A stretch of 64,000 nt of DNA from Novosphingobium profundi. Lineage in GTDB: Bacteria > Pseudomonadota > Alphaproteobacteria > Sphingomonadales > Sphingomonadaceae. The translations under genes and the position numbers were made by a program. Below are positions 42,369-50,858 of the stretch, one piece after another (positions within the stretch are counted from its first letter, which is position 1; each line of letters opens with the position of its first letter). The notes beneath the pieces were generated by a model. It worked only from the letters and a program-made list of their open reading frames with translations, ran no database searches and was not told the DNA's origin. The stretch lies in assembly GCF_018491765.1 (NCBI RefSeq), contig NZ_JABWCU010000015.1, forward strand, positions 62,001 through 126,000. Reading direction: 5' to 3'.

Positions 42369-43130
42369 TCAGCCGTGACGGGCGCGATGCTTGGCGAGGG
42401 TCTTTTCGGCGGCCTCGAGGGCGTGCAGCACCTCTTCGTGCCAACCTGTCTCCGGGAGTTCGCGCACCGCCGAGTGGGCCGCGCACACATAGGGTGTGCC
42501 CGACCATTCCCCGGCGATCTGCCGCGCCCAGCGCGCGAAAACATCCGCCGCGCCCGCCCGGGGCTGCAGGGCCTTGCCCAGCATCGGGTGAAAGCGCAGC
42601 CGCCCCTGGGGCAGGACCTTCCCCAGCACGCCCGGCGCCTCGAGGACGCTGAGCGTGTCGTCGACATGGACGATGCCGCTGCGCAGGTGGCGCACCAGCA
42701 CCGAGCCAGCGTGGACCGACGGGTCCTGCGTCACCAGATCGACCCCCTCGGGCACCGAGAAGGCCAGGTCATCGGCGAACTCAGCCTGCGTGGCGGCATC
42801 CTCGATGACCCCGCCCTGCCAGCGCAGGTGCGGGGCCTGTTCGCGGTGCCGCCGCGTCCCCACCAGCCGCGCCTCGGGAAACAGCTTGTGGACCGCCTCG
42901 CAATGCAGGGTGTGGAAGGGATGGACGTTGAGAATTGCGTCGATCGCTGCACCATTGTCGGTGAGCCCCAGCAACTCGGCACGGTCCTCAGGCGCTAGGT
43001 CATAGGAGTCGAGGACAAGGAAACGGCCATTGGCCCTGCGCACAAGCGACATCTGCGTACCGACATCGAGAACGCCCGCGATCTTGAAAGACCCGCGAAA
43101 GTTCCAGAAGCCGTCGGACAGCTGACGCAT
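42369..43130 (-). CDS. MBL-fold hydrolase-like protein
   Basis: A 253-residue protein with a beta-lactamase-like fold. After QLSDGFWNFRGSF it has strands SLVRRANGRFLVLDSYD and INVHPFHTLHCEAV, where the usual HxHxDH metal motif is replaced by HPFHTLH. ATG 43128-43130 has a strong AAGGAGG site. It heads the operon with the aldehyde dehydrogenase, disulfide oxidoreductase and old yellow enzyme, and faces the OhrR-type regulator across 126 bases. The altered metal motif means activity cannot be assumed. It may be a relative of DUF4336 or of flavodiiron-like proteins. Confidence 0.7.
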   Translation of the reverse strand: MRQLSDGFWNFRGSFKIAGVLDVGTQMSLVRRANGRFLVLDSYDLAPEDRAELLGLTDNGAAIDAILNVHPFHTLHCEAVHKLFPEARLVGTRRHREQAPHLRWQGGVIEDAATQAEFADDLAFSVPEGVDLVTQDPSVHAGSVLVRHLRSGIVHVDDTLSVLEAPGVLGKVLPQGRLRFHPMLGKALQPRAGAADVFARWARQIAGEWSGTPYVCAAHSAVRELPETGWHEEVLHALEAAEKTLAKHRARHG

Positions 43131-43220
43131 GGATTGCCTCCTTGCCGGCAGGATCGACCCGATGCCGACCCTCGCTCTTGGTGGGGAAACGGGACAGCCA
43201 TCCATCGAGTTCCATTGCGT

Positions 43221-43240
43221 CAAATTAAATTGTACACGAT
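43221..43240. promoter_or_regulatory. Candidate OhrR/MarR operator
   Basis: AAATTAAATTGTAC in an otherwise GC-rich divergent promoter resembles known OhrR boxes, which have the pattern TACAATTAAATTGTA. It lies 16 bases upstream of the OhrR-type regulator and 90 bases upstream of the MBL-fold operon. Confidence 0.5.
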
Positions 43241-43256
43241 ATAAATAGCCGAAGCT

Positions 43257-43760
43257 ATGACAGTGCGAGCCCATGCGCTATCGTCGCGGGCGATGCGAAC
43301 GTCCGTGCAAGACCCTGCCCCGAACGATGATCCGCTGCGCCTCGATCGCCAGCTGTGTTTTCAGTTCTACGCGGCCAGCAACCTGATCGGGCGGCTTTAC
43401 GCCCCGGTGCTTGCGAAATTGAACCTCACTTACTCGCAATACCTCGTCATGCTTGTCCTGTGGGAAGCAGATGGGCAGAGCGTGGGCGCCATTGGCAAGC
43501 GCCTGCATCTGGATACGGGAACACTGACGCCGCTGCTCAAGCGCATGGAAACGCTGGGCCATCTGGTACGCCAGCGAGACAAGGAAGATGAACGCCGCTT
43601 GCGGGTTTCCCTTACAGCGAGCGGAAAAGCCCTGCGCGGAAAGGCTCTGGGAGTGCCGGAGATTATGACACGCGGACAAAATCTGGAAGAGCTAGAAGCC
43701 CTGCGCCGCACCCTCGCCGACGTAATCGTTACGCTGAGCGCTGCGCGTGCGCATCAATAA
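43257..43760 (+). CDS. OhrR-like MarR-family regulator
   Basis: A 167-residue MarR regulator of the OhrR type. LCFQFYAASNLIGRLYAPVL contains the peroxide-sensing cysteine position near residue 34. LNLTYSQYLVMLVLWEADG, the winged-helix region GTLTPLLKRMETLGHLVRQR and DERRLRVSLTASG follow. ATG 43257 is the first start; ATG 43293 would remove an N-terminal extension. It is divergent from the MBL-aldehyde dehydrogenase-reductase operon and separated by an OhrR-like box, so it probably represses that operon and itself until oxidised by an organic peroxide or electrophile. The dispersed repeat begins 2 bases past its stop codon. Confidence 0.9.
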   Translation: MTVRAHALSSRAMRTSVQDPAPNDDPLRLDRQLCFQFYAASNLIGRLYAPVLAKLNLTYSQYLVMLVLWEADGQSVGAIGKRLHLDTGTLTPLLKRMETLGHLVRQRDKEDERRLRVSLTASGKALRGKALGVPEIMTRGQNLEELEALRRTLADVIVTLSAARAHQ

Positions 43761-43761
43761 C

Positions 43762-43820
43762 GACCCTCCTCAGACACTCAGCTGCCAATTTTCGATGCCC
43801 AAGTGCGGTCGGTCCGCTGT
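43762..43820 (+). repeat. Dispersed intergenic repeat, copy 5
   Basis: GACCCTCCTCAGACACTCAG, GCCAATTTT, and AAGTGCGGTCGGTCCGCTG. It begins directly after the OhrR-like gene and ends in the gap to the convergent LysR gene. Confidence 0.75.
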
Positions 43821-43854
43821 TCGCGAGCTATCGTCCAGAAAGCGGCCCCAAAGT

Positions 43855-44739
43855 TTATTGGGCCATAGGTTCCTGAAGGGAAGTGCGCAGGTTCGAGAGA
43901 ACCTTGCGCATTCGGGCCGTCAGGGGCCATTCGCTACGATGGAGAAGCCACAGGGTATCGACCACGGGCGGACCATTTCCCGCCACCAGGATCTGCTCGG
44001 GATTGCGAAACGCCTGCCGGGCGTAACGCGGCAGGACCGTGAAACCGAGCCCACGGGCAACCGGTTCCAGAATGAGGGCAATCTGGTTCGTGAAGCCTCG
44101 GATAGGCAGGCGAGAGAGACCGGGATTACCAGGAAAACGTAGCGACAAAAGCCGCTTGGCCATGGCCATTCCATCGGGGTGGTCGATGAAGCCCAGGCGC
44201 TCGAGATCGCCCCAGGCGTTCACCTCGCTGTCCGCGGGCACAATCAGTTCCAGGGGTTCGTGCAGGAAAGGCGTAACGCTCAGCCGCGCATCGTCGGGGC
44301 GCGTCGTCGACAGACCAACCTCGAACCGGGCATCCAGCACCGACTGGACGATCTCGGCATCGGGTGCGAAGCGATGGCGGATGCTCAACGCCGGTTCCCG
44401 TTCCTGGATGTCGAGAAGCAGGGGATGGAGCAACAGGCCGACACTGCCGGGCGTAATCAGGCTGATCTCCCCTTCCATGCGCTCGCCGTCCGACAGTCGC
44501 GATCGCAGGCGCAAGTCCGCCTGCTCGACCTCACGCGCATAGGCGAGCATCGCATGTCCGGCCGGCGTCAGTTCGAGAGCGCGAGGGCGACGTATCACGA
44601 GCTGGCCCGCCTGCGCTTCCAGGCGCGCCATGTGCTGGCTGACGGCGGCTTGCGTCAGGTTCAGGGCATCGGCGGCCCGGGTGAAGCTTCCGGTCTCCAC
44701 GACGCGGACGAAGCTGGTGATCCATTGCGGGTTCATCAT
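43855..44739 (-). CDS. LysR-family regulator
   Basis: A 294-residue LysR protein: PQWITSFVRVVETGSFTRAA, LTQAAVSQHMARLEAQAG for the helix-turn-helix, then a C-terminal effector domain with VARGLGFTVLPRYA. The start can be either of two consecutive ATG codons (44739 or 44736). It is divergent from the VOC-quinone reductase-old yellow enzyme operon and separated by nested palindromes. It is therefore the likely regulator of that operon. The inducer is unknown. Confidence 0.93.
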   Translation of the reverse strand: MMNPQWITSFVRVVETGSFTRAADALNLTQAAVSQHMARLEAQAGQLVIRRPRALELTPAGHAMLAYAREVEQADLRLRSRLSDGERMEGEISLITPGSVGLLLHPLLLDIQEREPALSIRHRFAPDAEIVQSVLDARFEVGLSTTRPDDARLSVTPFLHEPLELIVPADSEVNAWGDLERLGFIDHPDGMAMAKRLLSLRFPGNPGLSRLPIRGFTNQIALILEPVARGLGFTVLPRYARQAFRNPEQILVAGNGPPVVDTLWLLHRSEWPLTARMRKVLSNLRTSLQEPMAQ

Positions 44740-44786
44740 AATGAATTCTTATCACAATGATAAGCTTAAGGCACTTCTCATTATGA
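44735..44786. promoter_or_regulatory. Nested palindromes, LysR operator and divergent promoter
   Basis: CTTATCACAATGATAAG (44748-44764) is a perfect 7-3-7 palindrome containing a T-N11-A type LysR motif. It is enclosed by TCATAATGA (44735-44743) and its exact complement TCATTATGA (44778-44786). The region is AT-rich and lies between the LysR gene and the VOC gene. Confidence 0.65.
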
Positions 44787-44829
44787 GGTAAGCACCTCAA
44801 GATCCTGACAACAGATCAGGAGAACACCA

Positions 44830-45327
44830 ATGGCCCCCTACCCCCGCAGCTTCTCGCATATCGGCCTGTCGGTCACCGACCTCGACGAAGCCGTGAAGTT
44901 CTACACCGAAGTCATGGGCTGGTACCTCATCATGCCGCCCACCACGATCGAGGAAGACGAGAGCGCCATCGGTGTCATGTGCACCGACGTGTTCGGCGCT
45001 GGCTGGGGTTCCTTCCGCATCGCCCACCTTTCGACCGGCGACCGTGTCGGCGTCGAGATCTTCCAGTTCCGCAATGCAGAGCGGCCGGAAAACAATTTCG
45101 AGTACTGGAAGACGAGCGTGTTCCACTTCTGCATCCAGGACCCGGACGTGGAGGGCATGGCCGCCAGGATCGTGGCCGCCGGCGGCAAGCAGCGCATGCC
45201 CGTGCGCGAATATTTCCCCGGCGAGAAGCCCTACCGCATGGTCTATTGCGAGGATCCCTTCGGCAACATCCTCGAGGTCTACAGCCACAGCTACGAGCTG
45301 ACCTATTCGGCCGGAGCCTATGCCTGA
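44830..45327 (+). CDS. VOC-family (glyoxalase/dioxygenase) protein
   Basis: A 165-residue vicinal-oxygen-chelate protein. FSHIGLSVTDLDEAVKFYTE carries the first metal His; FHFCIQDPDVEGMAA carries the second; YCEDPFGNILEVYSHSYE carries the metal Glu and signature. One full pair of beta-alpha-beta-beta-beta modules is present. The metal residues are intact. Family members isomerise, hydrolyse or cleave small substrates (glyoxalase I, fosfomycin resistance, extradiol dioxygenases). ATG 44830 follows CAGGAG. It heads an operon with a quinone-reductase-like gene (8-base overlap) and a YqjM-like ene-reductase. Confidence 0.9.
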   Translation: MAPYPRSFSHIGLSVTDLDEAVKFYTEVMGWYLIMPPTTIEEDESAIGVMCTDVFGAGWGSFRIAHLSTGDRVGVEIFQFRNAERPENNFEYWKTSVFHFCIQDPDVEGMAARIVAAGGKQRMPVREYFPGEKPYRMVYCEDPFGNILEVYSHSYELTYSAGAYA

Positions 45328-46300
45328 GGCTCTTCCCGAAACCTACCGCGCCTGGACCTGGGTAGCGGGCGAGGACCCGCTCGCCCTGGTCCAGGCGACA
45401 CGGCCCATGCCACGGCCCGGCCCGGGCGAGGTCATCGTGCGCAACGCGGCAATCGGCCTCAATCCGGTAGACTGGAAGGTCCTCGGCGGCCTCGGATGGC
45501 AACCTGGCCATGTGCCCGGTGTCGACGGCGCCGGGACGGTGGTGAAGATCGGACCGGATGTCGATCCGGCCTGGCTGGGAAGCCGCGTGGCCTACCACCA
45601 GAGCCTGCACTCGCACGGTAGCTTCGCGCAGTACACCCCCGTCGGGGCATACGCGCTCATGCGTGTCCCCGACGCGCTCGACCTAGCCCTTGCCGCCAGC
45701 ATGCCCTGCCCGGCGCTGACCGCCTGGCGCGTGCTCGCGAAGCTGCCCCCCGGCGGCAACCAGCGAATGCTGGTCAGCGGAGCGGGCGGCGCGGTGGGCA
45801 ATTATCTCGTCCAACTGGCCGTGCAGGCGGGGTGGCGCGTCAGCGTCATGTGCAACATCCGCCACCGCGAGCGACTGGCCGGGCTTGGTGCCGTGGACTG
45901 GATCGCCGGGCCACTCACGCAGGAAGCTGAAATCGGATCGCCGCGCTTCACGGCGGTTATCGATGCTCTCGGCCCTGAACATGCCGCGCGGCTTCATCCT
46001 GGCCTGAAGGCCAACGGCCATCTCGTGTGCATCCAGGGCCGCGTGCCGGACTGGCCCAGTCCAGCCTTTGGCCGTGCGCTTTCGCTACACGAAGTCGCGC
46101 TCGGCGCCCTTCACCAGCATGGCGATACCGCCGACTGGTCGATCCAGACCTCGGCGGGCGAAGATTTGTTCGCGCAGGTCGCAGCGAAGACCCTTGCGCC
46201 CGAGCCCCTTGTCCCCGGCACCTTCGAGGACCTGCCGCGCCTGCTCGAAGCGCTGCGCAACCGCGATTTCAGCGGCAAGCCCGTGATCGGGCTCGCCTGA
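45320..46300 (+). CDS. Quinone oxidoreductase-like medium-chain reductase
   Basis: A 326-residue zinc-free medium-chain reductase. It has IGLNPVDWKVLGG and HVPGVDGAGTVVKIG in the GroES-like half, then MLVSGAGGAVGNYLVQLAVQAG in the Rossmann half. No zinc-binding cysteines are seen, as in quinone reductases and 2-enoate/enone reductases. ATG 45320 overlaps the end of the VOC gene. It probably reduces a quinone or enone with NADPH, cooperating with the next gene's old yellow enzyme. Substrate not known. Confidence 0.88.
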   Translation: MPEALPETYRAWTWVAGEDPLALVQATRPMPRPGPGEVIVRNAAIGLNPVDWKVLGGLGWQPGHVPGVDGAGTVVKIGPDVDPAWLGSRVAYHQSLHSHGSFAQYTPVGAYALMRVPDALDLALAASMPCPALTAWRVLAKLPPGGNQRMLVSGAGGAVGNYLVQLAVQAGWRVSVMCNIRHRERLAGLGAVDWIAGPLTQEAEIGSPRFTAVIDALGPEHAARLHPGLKANGHLVCIQGRVPDWPSPAFGRALSLHEVALGALHQHGDTADWSIQTSAGEDLFAQVAAKTLAPEPLVPGTFEDLPRLLEALRNRDFSGKPVIGLA

Positions 46301-46325
46301 TCCAAGTTCCACGAAAGAGGATACG

Positions 46326-47444
46326 ATGCCCGCACTTTTCACCCCCTTCACACTCAAGGACGTGACCCTTCGCAACCGCATCGGCGTGCCGCCGATGTGC
46401 CAGTACAGCGCGCGCGACGGCTACGTCAGCGAATGGCACCTTCCCCACTACGCCGACATCGCGCGCGGCGGTGCGGGCCTCGTCATCGTGGAGGCAACCG
46501 CCGTCTCGCCCGAAGGGCGTATCACGCCGGGATGCACGGGCCTGTGGGAAGATGGCCAGGTCGAGGGCATGGCCCGTATCGCCCATGCCATTGCCGCGGG
46601 CGGAGCCGTGCCCGGCATCCAGATCGGCCATGCCGGACGCAAGGCCAGTGCCAACAAGCCCTGGGAAGGCGACGACCACATCCCCAACGACCAGCCCGGT
46701 GGCTGGCAGACGATCTCGCCTTCGGCCCTGGTCTTCGGCGGCGGGCTGCCAAAGGTGCCGACCGAAATGACGCTGGACGATATCGCGCGCGTGAAGCGGG
46801 ATTTCGTTGCGGCTGCGATCCGCGCGCGCGACGCCGGCTTCAAGTGGCTCGAACTGCACTTTGCCCATGGGTACCTCGCGCAAAGTTTCTTCTCGGTCCA
46901 CGCAAACACGCGGACCGATGCCTATGGTGGCGACGTCGCGGCGCGCAGCCGCTTCCTGATCGAGACCTTGCAGGCCGTGCGCGAAGTCTGGCCCGAGAAC
47001 CTGCCGCTCACCGCACGTTTCGGCGTCATCGAATTCGATGGACGCGACGAAGAGACGCTTGCAGAGGCGATTGGCCTCGCGAAGACCTTCAAGAACGAAG
47101 GGCTCGACTTCCTGAGCGTCAGCATGGGCTTCTCGACGATTGAGGCCAACGTGCCCTGGGCCCCGGCCTTCATGGCACCGATCGCCAAGCGCGTGCGCGA
47201 CGAGACCGGGCTTGCCGTTGGCACGGCCTGGGGCATGGACATTGCGCAGGACGCGGAGAAGGCCATTGCCGAACAGCAGATGGACGTCGTCTTCGCCGCA
47301 CGCGCGTTTCTCGCCAATCCGCATTACCCGTTCCGCGTGGCCCGAGAACTCGGGCTGTCCGCAGCGGGAAGCGTGTTGCCCGACCAATACGCCTATTGGC
47401 TGCGCCGCTATCCCGGCCCCCAAAATGGTCCGGTGATCGACTGA
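46326..47444 (+). CDS. YqjM-type old yellow enzyme
   Basis: A 372-residue FMN-dependent ene-reductase of the thermophilic-like/YqjM class. It has LRNRIGVPPMCQYSARDG (with the conserved redox-tuning Cys of this class), QIGHAGRKAS, HFAHGYLAQSFFS, and ARAFLANPHYPFRVA at the C-terminus. The HAGRK motif and the Cys are characteristic. It reduces activated double bonds with NAD(P)H. It is the third gene of the LysR-flanked operon. With two NemA-type enzymes at 29810 and 38415, it is the third old yellow enzyme in the window, each in its own regulated unit. Confidence 0.94.
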   Translation: MPALFTPFTLKDVTLRNRIGVPPMCQYSARDGYVSEWHLPHYADIARGGAGLVIVEATAVSPEGRITPGCTGLWEDGQVEGMARIAHAIAAGGAVPGIQIGHAGRKASANKPWEGDDHIPNDQPGGWQTISPSALVFGGGLPKVPTEMTLDDIARVKRDFVAAAIRARDAGFKWLELHFAHGYLAQSFFSVHANTRTDAYGGDVAARSRFLIETLQAVREVWPENLPLTARFGVIEFDGRDEETLAEAIGLAKTFKNEGLDFLSVSMGFSTIEANVPWAPAFMAPIAKRVRDETGLAVGTAWGMDIAQDAEKAIAEQQMDVVFAARAFLANPHYPFRVARELGLSAAGSVLPDQYAYWLRRYPGPQNGPVID

Positions 47445-47481
47445 GGCCAGGCAGGTCAACCTCCCAGCCTCAGTCGAACTT

Positions 47482-47991
47482 TCAAGCCGCTGCGCCGCGC
47501 GCAGCGGCAACCAGCCCATCAAGCCAATCCTGATGGCCGTTGATCATCGGATTGGGGCGCGCAAGGGCAAGCTCCTTTGCCGGTGCGCCGTTCTGCGTTT
47601 CCTGCGTGAGAATACGCAGGCGTTGCCCGGAAAGCTCCTCGATTAGCCAGGCATGGTGCACGTCGAGCCGATGTTCGTCATCACCCGACCACCCGTGCCA
47701 GGCGATGCGCGCAGCCTGGCCTTCAACAGGCGGCACGCATTCCACCACTTCGGCATCGACCGGGAATCCGAAGGTCTTGAAAAAGAAGCGGTCGCCCAGT
47801 TCGAGTGCGGGCCCCTTGTCCCCATGGATCGCGATGTCCGAACTGTTGGCGTAATAGCCAGGCCAACGCGCGGCCTCGACCAGGAAAGGCCAGATGTCGG
47901 CAACCGCAAGATCCCGGACGATAACCTCGTTCGAACAGAAATTGTCGCTGAAACCCGGGACATAGCCCGCGGGCCACTGGATTTCGCCCAT
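47482..47991 (-). CDS. SRPBCC/START-domain protein
   Basis: A 169-residue protein with the helix-grip fold used to bind hydrophobic ligands. It has IVRDLAVADIWPFLVEAARWPGYYANS at the start (cyclase/dehydrase style), GPALELGDRFFFKTFGFP, and a long C-terminal helix HQDWLDGLVAAARG. ATG 47989-47991 is used because AGGAG sits just before it; an upstream ATG at 48004-48006 would add five residues. It is divergent from the LysR gene at 48083 and probably under its control. Function is unknown: polyketide cyclase-like, ligand carrier or self-protection. Confidence 0.82.
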   Translation of the reverse strand: MGEIQWPAGYVPGFSDNFCSNEVIVRDLAVADIWPFLVEAARWPGYYANSSDIAIHGDKGPALELGDRFFFKTFGFPVDAEVVECVPPVEGQAARIAWHGWSGDDEHRLDVHHAWLIEELSGQRLRILTQETQNGAPAKELALARPNPMINGHQDWLDGLVAAARGAAA

Positions 47992-48082
47992 ATCGTACTC
48001 CTGCATGAGTGGGAAAACCTGAGCGCAGGATATAGGCGGGCGCTTGATATAGCTGAAATCACATCTCAATATCCCTGGCATC

Positions 48083-49024
48083 ATGAAGATTGATATCAAG
48101 AACACCGACCTCAATCTCCTGAAGGCCTTCAATGCCCTTCTGGACACCCGCTCCGTTACGCGAGCGAGCGAGCGGCTTGGCCTGACCCAACCGGCCGTAA
48201 GCGGCATGCTCAACCGGCTTCGCGAGACGTTCGATGATCCGCTGTTCGTTCGCGCCCAGCGCGGGGTTCTGCCCACACCTCGAGCCGAAGCTCTCGCGGA
48301 ACCGCTTCGGCGCGCGCTCGGCGAAATCGAGGCCTTGCTGCAACCCGATGCCTTCGATCCCGCGACGGCGGAGCGGACCATCGGCATCGCCGCGACCGAT
48401 TACGCACAGCAGGTCGTACTTCTCCCATTCCTGAGCGCCTTGCGCACGAGCGCGCCAGGCATCCGGATTGCAATCCGGCACGTTGCGATGGAGACGCTGG
48501 CGCTCGACATGGAGCAGGGCAAGACCGACCTCGCGCTCGTCACCCCGCAGATGGCGCCCGAGAACCTGCGTGCGCGCCACCTGTTCGAGGAACACTATAC
48601 CTGCGTCCTGCGCCGTGATCATCCGGCAGCGGAGCAGGCTATGGACCTCGATACGTTCTGTGCCTTGGACCACGCCCTGATGTCGCACGACGGCACTCGG
48701 TTCCAGGGTGCGACCGATCATGCCTTGGCGGCCCTAAACCGCACGAGGCGGGTCATCATGACGGCCCCCAACTTTGGTCTGGTCCTCGATCTGGTGCGCA
48801 CATCCAACGCCTGTGCACTACTTCCCGCCCGCTTGGTAAAAGGTCAGAAAGGTCTGCATCTTCAGGAGCCCCCCTTGCCGGTAGCCGGCTTTACGAAGAT
48901 TCTGGTCTGGCACGAACGGACCCACCACGATCCCGCAATGGCCTGGCTGCGCCAGCAGCTAGCGAAGAGCGTAAAAAGCGCAGGCGACAACGAGATCTCG
49001 ACGCTGAGTGCGACCCATTGTTGA
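48083..49024 (+). CDS. LysR-family regulator (NodD/PcpR-like)
   Basis: A 313-residue LysR protein: NTDLNLLKAFNALLDTRSVT, LTQPAVSGMLNRLRETFDD, LFVRAQRGVLPTPRAEAL, the last being the hallmark of the NodD/NahR/PcpR subgroup that responds to aromatics or signalling compounds. It is divergent from the SRPBCC gene. The last residues STLSATHC are encoded partly by a copy of the dispersed repeat, which supplies the TGA stop. The original C-terminus may have been altered by it. Confidence 0.92.
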   Translation: MKIDIKNTDLNLLKAFNALLDTRSVTRASERLGLTQPAVSGMLNRLRETFDDPLFVRAQRGVLPTPRAEALAEPLRRALGEIEALLQPDAFDPATAERTIGIAATDYAQQVVLLPFLSALRTSAPGIRIAIRHVAMETLALDMEQGKTDLALVTPQMAPENLRARHLFEEHYTCVLRRDHPAAEQAMDLDTFCALDHALMSHDGTRFQGATDHALAALNRTRRVIMTAPNFGLVLDLVRTSNACALLPARLVKGQKGLHLQEPPLPVAGFTKILVWHERTHHDPAMAWLRQQLAKSVKSAGDNEISTLSATHC

Positions 49025-49070
49025 TGTTGAGCAGTCAATTTTCCCTCCGCAGGTGCGGTCCGTCAGCTTT
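49012..49070 (+). repeat. Dispersed intergenic repeat, copy 6, overlapping a gene end
   Basis: GACCCATTGTTGATGTTGAG, CAATTTT, CAGGTGCGGTCCGTCAGCTT. Its first 13 bases contain the stop codon of the LysR gene. Confidence 0.7.
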
Positions 49071-49163
49071 CACAATAATTGGTTAGCAAAAGTCGCAGAA
49101 CGGCTCCAACCTGGACGAACTGCTGCATCGATGAAGACGCCGCAGCTGTCAGGCGGCGAAGTG

Positions 49164-50558
49164 TCAGCCCACTTTGATTGCCATGCCCAGCCATTTCAGG
49201 AAAGCGGGATCCGTTCCATAGGCGATGTTGATGCGCATCGCCTGGTATGGTGGCTCCTTGACGAAGAAGGCAGAACCGGGCGCGATGAAGATGCCGTGGC
49301 GGGCGGCATCGGCAATACGTTCGTGGTCGGTCATGGTGAAGTGCCCTCTCACCCAGACATAGGTACTGAGGGTCTGGGGCCTCTCGATCGTCAGTCCGAG
49401 TTTCTCCAGTTCCCGTACCAAGCGCACGCCGGCCTCCTCGACGCGGCGCGAAAGGCGCTTGAGGTGTTTCATGTAGTCCCCCTGCTCCATGAGCGCATGG
49501 ATCAACCGCTCGTTGTGGGACGAGGTTGAGACCATCGTCACCACCAGCAGTTCGGAAAGCGCATCGGCCCGCGAGCGGTTCGCGGCCAGGTAGCCCGACC
49601 GGAAACTGCCCGCGAGCGTCTTGGAGAACGAGCCGACGTAAATCACCCGATCGAGTTGATCGAGCGCCGCGAGACGCGGCGCCATTGCCGGCAGAATGTC
49701 GGCGAAGGGGTCATCCTCGATGATAAGCATATCCTGCGCCTCTGCGATGCGCAGCAGGGCATGGCAACGTGCAAGGCTGGTCGATCCCCCGGTCGGGTTG
49801 TGCGCCAATGTCTGGGTGAAGAACAGCCGCGCGCCGCTCGCCATCGCCTGCTGGGCGAAAAATTCCGGATCGGGGCCGTCATGCTCCCGGGGGACACTGA
49901 AGATGCGGGCCCCGGCCAGGCGCAACTTGGAAAACAGAGGATAGTAGCCGGGCTCCTCGACCAGGACCGCATCCCCAGCGCGTACATAGTTGCGGATGAT
50001 GAGATCGAGTGCGTGATTGGCACCATGCGTCATGACGATCTGCTCGGGGGCGCAGCCGATCCCGCGTTCGGCCAGCAACCGGGAAATCCGTTCGCGCAGA
50101 GGTGGAAAGCCGCGCGCGGTGTTGTAGTTGTAGGCCTCCGCCGAATGCAGTTTGAGCGAGGACAGAGAGCGCCGTAGCGCCGCATCGGCCAGCCAGTCTG
50201 CAGGAAGACGCCCATCGCCGGGCCGTATGGCAAGGCGCCGCTCAAGCTGTTCTATCAGCAGGGCCGCGCCGTCGGGAATACCAGCGAACGGCGAGCGGGC
50301 GGCCCGTACCGGGATTTTGAGCGCACGCGCGACAAAGTAGCCCGCTCCTGGCCGCGATTGGAGCACGCCTTGCGCAACGAGCCGTAGATAGGCCTCGACG
50401 ACCGTGTTCTTTGAGACTCCCAGAACCTGGGCCTGCTCACGGATCGAACGCAAGCGGTCGCCCGGGTGCAGGGCCCCGTTGTCGATCTCTTGCCGCACCA
50501 TCTGGATGACGCGCTCCAGCTTTGAAGCCGGTCCTTTTGGCATATCCTTACCCATCAT
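49164..50558 (-). CDS. MocR-type regulator (GntR helix-turn-helix fused to aminotransferase domain)
   Basis: A 464-residue fusion. A GntR winged helix (KLERVIQMVRQEIDNGALHPGDRL, shown in part; SVSKNTVVEAYLRL region) is joined to a class I aminotransferase domain with the pyridoxal-phosphate lysine in VGSFSKTLAGSFRSGYLA. MocR proteins use the PLP domain as an effector sensor rather than a catalyst. The start MMGKD is at 50558; a downstream ATG (50543) is possible. The palindrome TACTGGTACAGTA lies just before the start. It is divergent from an operon beginning with an outer-membrane channel (50954), which it probably regulates. The effector could be an amino compound or an intermediate of that operon's pathway. 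Confidence 0.92.
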   Translation of the reverse strand: MMGKDMPKGPASKLERVIQMVRQEIDNGALHPGDRLRSIREQAQVLGVSKNTVVEAYLRLVAQGVLQSRPGAGYFVARALKIPVRAARSPFAGIPDGAALLIEQLERRLAIRPGDGRLPADWLADAALRRSLSSLKLHSAEAYNYNTARGFPPLRERISRLLAERGIGCAPEQIVMTHGANHALDLIIRNYVRAGDAVLVEEPGYYPLFSKLRLAGARIFSVPREHDGPDPEFFAQQAMASGARLFFTQTLAHNPTGGSTSLARCHALLRIAEAQDMLIIEDDPFADILPAMAPRLAALDQLDRVIYVGSFSKTLAGSFRSGYLAANRSRADALSELLVVTMVSTSSHNERLIHALMEQGDYMKHLKRLSRRVEEAGVRLVRELEKLGLTIERPQTLSTYVWVRGHFTMTDHERIADAARHGIFIAPGSAFFVKEPPYQAMRINIAYGTDPAFLKWLGMAIKVG

Positions 50559-50560
50559 AG

Positions 50561-50573
50561 TACTGGTACAGTA
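50561..50573. promoter_or_regulatory. Candidate MocR operator (TACTGGTACAGTA)
   Basis: A perfect 5-3-5 palindrome three bases upstream of the MocR start. A related half-site (TTGTACCTGTAA) follows about 20 bases on. MocR proteins commonly use such repeated half-sites in the divergent promoter. Confidence 0.55.
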
Positions 50574-50716
50574 ACCGTATGATTATGCAGAATTGTACCT
50601 GTAAGTCACCCCCCGCAGAGCTTACCTAGATCCCGATAAAGCGCGGGCCGTCAGGAATGGAGAAGGGGTGCCTTCCCATTCCGACCGGGCCTGCACGGAT
50701 AAAAGGAGAGCCCTGA

Positions 50717-50836
50717 ATGGATCGCACCCCCTATGTCCCCGAAATTCCTGCGCCCAGGCCGGATCACGCCCGCGCTATGGCCGCATCCCCATCGCCGTTC
50801 TTTGGATCACACGTAAGGCTTCCCGCTTTCGGCTAA
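50717..50836 (+). CDS. Possible 39-residue peptide upstream of the channel operon
   Basis: ATG 50717 is preceded by AAAAGGAG at good spacing and runs 39 codons to TAA. The peptide is rich in Pro, Ala and Ser and has no signal peptide or known family. It sits in the 5' region of the operon just before two hairpins, so a leader peptide is possible, but chance is not excluded. Confidence 0.3.
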   Translation: MDRTPYVPEIPAPRPDHARAMAASPSPFFGSHVRLPAFG

Positions 50837-50858
50837 GCGCATTCACCAGCCTCAGCCT

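Noticed and set aside
39833..42652. Very long plus-strand open frame (over 900 codons) opposite the disulfide oxidoreductase and aldehyde dehydrogenase genes
   Set aside because: It is antisense to two well-supported enzymes, rich in Arg, Ala and Pro with no domain pattern. Long antisense frames are common in GC-rich DNA.
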